From the NCBI GenBank assembly GCA_000708835.1, contig DF237776.1, positions 1 through 29,916 of the forward strand: DNA of 29,916 bases, given 5' to 3'. The notes beneath the pieces are model-generated. The model was not told the origin of the DNA. It was given only the letters and a program-made list of their open reading frames with translations, and ran no database searches. The position numbers and the translations under genes are program-made. The DNA is from Klebsormidium nitens (lineage: Eukaryota; Streptophyta; Klebsormidiophyceae; Klebsormidiales; Klebsormidiaceae). The stretch's first letter is position 1; every line of letters begins with the position of its first letter. Shown here piece after piece: positions 27,001-29,916 of the stretch.

Positions 27001-29086
27001 GTCGGGGGTCAATCCCAAAAGCAATTGACTGGCCGCTGCAGCTAGTTTAAGCCGGCGCCCGAATGCTGACACTCTTTTCGCACTTCGTTCGTTGTTCGGT
27101 GTGGCAGGGTTTTCTGGTGTCAGATTGGGGCGCCATCAACCAGCTACCGCAGAGCACGGACGCCTTGCGGCTTTACGACTCAATAAATGCGGGTGTCGAC
27201 ATGGTAATGATGGGCGACAGGGAGCGGTTGCAAGACGTCATCCGTGACCTCATCGCGGGGGTCAAGGGCGGACACGTGTCGGACGCGAGGATAGACGACG
27301 CGGTCAAGCGGATTCTTAGAGCGAAGGTGGGACTGCATGTTCTGCAACGTTCGTACAAAGGTTTACTTCAAAAGCTTTGAACGAGCAGACTGCCGCTGCT
27401 TTGAGAAGTTCAAGCTGGCGTGATGGCACTTCCCTCGTGACCAGCATGGACTGCTGTATTAAAGAGGTGCTGGTAAGCATATCGAAGATATGCTGGCCTT
27501 TTGCTTTCGAGCTCGGCGGCCCTGAAAGGACTGGCGGCACCTCATTGTCGGCTAGTGGAACTGTAATGTTGACAAACTCGCAGATCAAAGTGCAGAATGT
27601 GACACCCGCTTGTCGCTGGTTGGTCACTTTGCGCTCCTTTACGAATCTACACGAGCACATCGAGTATTTCCGAACGTACTGATGCTTGAGGACTTTATGG
27701 TTGGACTATTTGGCTCGAGTAGATGTCCCCGGAATCCTTGCTCCAGTCAGGTTCGTCTATGCAAGACCACTCGGGAGAAGTTTGGATGTTGGACTTGCGG
27801 ACTTCTGGAAGTTCTGAGATACTCCAATCCGCTCAACGAATGCAAGAAGTCTTTGCATATCCCTGCCGTTACGAGATCGTCCTAGCAAACTAGCAACTAG
27901 CGGCAGGGGAACATGACACAGAGAAAGAAACGCGTTTCATTTCATCGCAGTCCTTATATCACAAAACCATGGGTCAGAAGCAGATTGCGGATACAGTCCC
28001 TTAAACGCCTTTTACGAATGTATGGGTTTCAAACCGCAGGTAAAAGTGGGCCTTTTCGAGCACGCCTTTGCAAACCGCACGCTCCTCTCCCAAGTGGGCA
28101 CCCACCGCCAGCTGGCGCGCGAGGCCGTCCGCCAGTCCGTTGTCCTTCTGAAGAATGGAATGAGGACGGAGCGGAACGGAACGAACGGAACAGCGGGGAG
28201 CGAGCGGGTCTTGCCGCTCAGGAAAGATGGAGTGAAGACTTTGGTGGCGGGGAGAAGCGCCGACGATATCGGAAGGCAGTGCGGAGGCTGGACGCTGACG
28301 TGGCAAGGGGCGAGCGGAAACACAGTACCTGGTAAGCAGTTCCCCTGTTATACTTCAACTTCTTCTGCGGATGTTTCTTCTTAGTTGAAGAGTTGGGGTC
28401 AAAACAGGAGGCGCCGTTTCGGCAGAGCGCGCAATCGATTGAAATCAACGGACGGTTTATGGTGCGGTCCTTTGTTGTCATGTATCTATTTGCACGGGCA
28501 TTCACTTAACGCCGGCTTTGTACTCGAACACTAAAGAAGAGACTATGAACCTGTTTCCTGGAAACCCGTGACTCCTCCAATCTGTGCATCGACGCACCAC
28601 TTGCGCTCTACATTTCATGCTCTCCTTCATACCTCATTCGATCCGTGACAAAGGAAGGCCTCCGAATGTGGCCCCGCAGATCCTTATTCGATGTTCACTT
28701 TTTCTCCGAATGCTCATGAAAGTGGATATCCCAGGATTCTGAGGAAACTTGCCACAGCTTTAATGAAGTGGCAAGCTCCAAGCCGAATCCTTGGGGAGAC
28801 CAACCTGTCTGGTTCCTGGCTCTTAAAATCCGACTCCCTTTCGCACCGACAGGAACCACGATACTTCAAGCGGTCAAGTCCGCCGTCTCCAACAGCAGTT
28901 CCGTTGTGTACGACAAGGACGTCAACGGAACGGTTCCGCCGGCGGACGTCGGAATCGTGGTCGTGGGCGAGAACCCGTACGCCGAGTATTACGGGGACGA
29001 TCCGAAGCTGGAGCTGAACGGAACGGATCCTGCGGTGGTCCGGAAAGTGTGTGGCGCGATGCCGTGCGTCGTGGTTCTTGTTACCG
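21020..29086 (+). CDS. Membrane-anchored GH3 beta-glucosidase/exoglucanase-like enzyme (3' end outside window)
   Basis: Proposed exons: 21020-21180, 22044-22192, 22846-23054, 23819-23962, 24414-24520, 25505-25652, 26058-26234, 27108-27326, 28040-28331, 28853-29086 (613 codons, open at the 3' end). Residues 1-53 form an acidic tail. K59-K60-R61-T62-K63 precedes one transmembrane segment (about 64-82), giving a type II topology. The GH3 ectodomain follows: [18 protein letters not shown] (D190), [12 protein letters not shown]292-H293-F294, SSWNG, and V-S-D-W with nucleophile D371. In the C-terminal domain [12 protein letters not shown] carries candidate acid/base E580. Many N-x-S/T sequons lie only after the membrane segment. 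The enzyme should cleave terminal glucose from beta-glucans or beta-glucosides on the luminal or extracellular side. The exon 4 end could instead be 23953; 23962 fits the family spacing better. The next exon (expected G-R-P-L...) was not found before the window ends. Confidence 0.88.
21806..21857. repeat. 26-bp tandem repeat (x2) in GH3 intron 1
   Basis: GAGTTGAAGTTTCC[AG]TTGAG-type units at 21806-21831 and 21832-21857 differ at one base. Confidence 0.85.
24334..24356. repeat. Small hairpin in GH3 intron 4
   Basis: CCAGTCTAG at 24334-24342 pairs perfectly with CTAGACTGG at 24348-24356 across a 5-nt CTTTT loop. It lies about 60 nt before the exon 5 acceptor. No function is assigned. Confidence 0.6.
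26235..26820 (+). repeat. Four tandem copies of the 3' end of GH3 exon 7 with donor sites
   Basis: The last ~73 nt of exon 7 ([18 protein letters not shown], ending at 26234 before GTACGT) recur at 26306-26380, 26449-26521, 26593-26665 and 26744-26816, with copy ends spaced 146, 141, 144 and 151 bp. Copy 2 has TGA in place of the Trp codon. Copy 3 is open and ends before GTATG. Copy 4 is frameshifted near its end, and copy 5 is heavily decayed. The first intron bases (TTGCGCGCTTCGGCTTTT-like) are repeated with them. Confidence 0.9.
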
Positions 29087-29670
29087 GTGAGTGATTTGTC
29101 CTTTCCGACATTCCGGTGCGCTTGGCAAGAATTGGACCGGAATGCTCCTGGACTGAGAAGGAGCAGCGAGAAGAAACGGCGGCGGCGCGATGCCGTGCGT
29201 CAGAGCTCTGGTAAAGGGGGAGTTGTTCCTGCTTTCTGACATTCCGGTGCGCTTGATCGGAATTTGACTGGAATGCTTTACGGTTTATGAGGAGCAACGA
29301 GAGAACGGCTGCTGCGCAATGCCGTGCGTCGTAGTTCTCGTGACCGGTGAGTTGTGTGTCCTTTCTGGGGATGCCGGCGGGCTTGGACGGATCCGACCGG
29401 AATGCTCTACAGCTTGGCAGGAGCAGCGAGAAAGAACGGCTGCGGCGCAGTGCCCTGACGTGGGGAAGCGTTTTGCCATATCCCCATGTCATTCCTCGCT
29501 TGGCCGCCGGAGACGGTACGGGACTTGAGCGGACTTCGAAACTTCGGTCGAAAGTGCAGCGGAGAGTATAGGACTTGACGGTTGTCCAAAGACTCTGCAA
29601 AACGATATCGTGCACCGTAGTCTGTCGTCAGAAATGCGTTGTGTGTGCCCGTTACGACATTCCCCCCCAG
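29087..29670 (+). repeat. Tandem copies of the 3' end of GH3 exon 10 and its intron start
   Basis: The end of exon 10 (GCGATGCCGTGCGTCGTGGT..., [11 protein letters not shown], then GTGAGT at 29087) and the next ~80 nt recur with TGCCGTGCGT or TGCCCTGACG words at 29191, 29320 and 29451, after the real one at 29060 (spacings 131, 129, 131). A more decayed fifth copy lies near 29606. The copy at 29320 keeps a CCGGTGAGTT donor and the reading [11 protein letters not shown]. The CATTCCGGTGCGCTTG intron segment is repeated too. Confidence 0.87.
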
Positions 29671-29916
29671 CTCGGTTGGGCCGGAGAACGGCCGGATCGG
29701 AATCAATCACCAATCAACGGAGGTCGTAATCAAAGTGACTCGAAAGCCCTGGGTCTTTCACGGCAAGAGCCCTGCGCATCACCTGGGCAGTGTTTGGAAT
29801 GCGCTTTTTGAACCCACCGGAGGTTGAGCGTCAATTCAGCTTACGGTTTTCGTTGTTAGGAGAGGATTTTCCGCTACCCTACTGCGCTTGGAGGTTCAAT
29901 GTCAAGTATTCCTCAT
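29671..29916. other. Remainder of GH3 intron 10 to the window edge
   Basis: No sequence resembling the expected next GH3 exon (G-R-P-L-V/A...A-W-L-P-G-x-E-G) was found before the window ends. The intron therefore probably continues past the edge. Confidence 0.5.

Noticed and set aside
1-29916. tRNA, rRNA or CRISPR array
   Set aside because: No tRNA-like box A/B pairs with a cloverleaf, no rRNA segments and no direct repeats with regular unique spacers were seen. The tandem arrays here are exon copies.

Overview
This window is eukaryotic nuclear DNA with long GT-AG introns. It most likely comes from a green-lineage (streptophyte) genome, and a charophyte alga of the Klebsormidium type is my best guess. 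The strongest evidence is a minus-strand gene that matches, exon by exon, the plant-specific family combining EF-hand, TPR and a C-terminal ZZ-like segment. A plant-type GH3 beta-glucosidase and a plant-like promoter (TATATAAAA with several TAGGGTTT telo-box motifs) agree with this. The species cannot be fixed from the sequence alone. All exon models are mine, built from splice motifs, phase agreement and remembered family patterns, without any search.

Layout. 1-2046: no supportable gene; a patch rich in the palindrome CCGTCGACGG lies near 780-1060. 2047-4874 (+): a seven-exon gene for a secreted cysteine-rich protein with a signal peptide, a six-Cys chitin-binding (CBM14-like) module, a Thr/Pro linker and several extracellular modules carrying a Y-x-R-G-x-G signature. 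5350-5799 (+): an orphan ORF. 6730-7110 (-): a decayed transposase-like reading frame. 7289-8188 (-) and 8976-9800 (+): a head-to-head pair of related F-box genes. 9801-11575: non-coding, with a long near-perfect hairpin at 10231-10351. 11576-20020 (-): the nine-exon EF-hand/TPR gene, about 760 aa. 20021-21019: divergent promoter region. 21020 to beyond the right end (+): a GH3 glycoside hydrolase, ten exons visible. Its N-terminus is predicted to be a cytosolic acidic tail with a dileucine sorting motif followed by one membrane anchor.

The most unusual feature is structural. In both large genes, several introns contain tandem, decaying copies of the adjacent exon end, with the splice site included, at periods mostly between 130 and 167 bp. 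They occur at TPR-gene exons 5, 6 (both ends) and 7, and at GH3 exons 7 and 10. Some copies keep an open frame and a usable splice site; others have lost one or both. This looks like an active, repeated process of local tandem duplication at exon/intron boundaries that lengthens introns and could supply alternative splice sites or exons.

Functional links between genes are weak. The secreted Cys-rich protein and the GH3 enzyme both point to the extracellular or endomembrane carbohydrate environment. The F-box pair and the EF-hand/TPR protein are intracellular.
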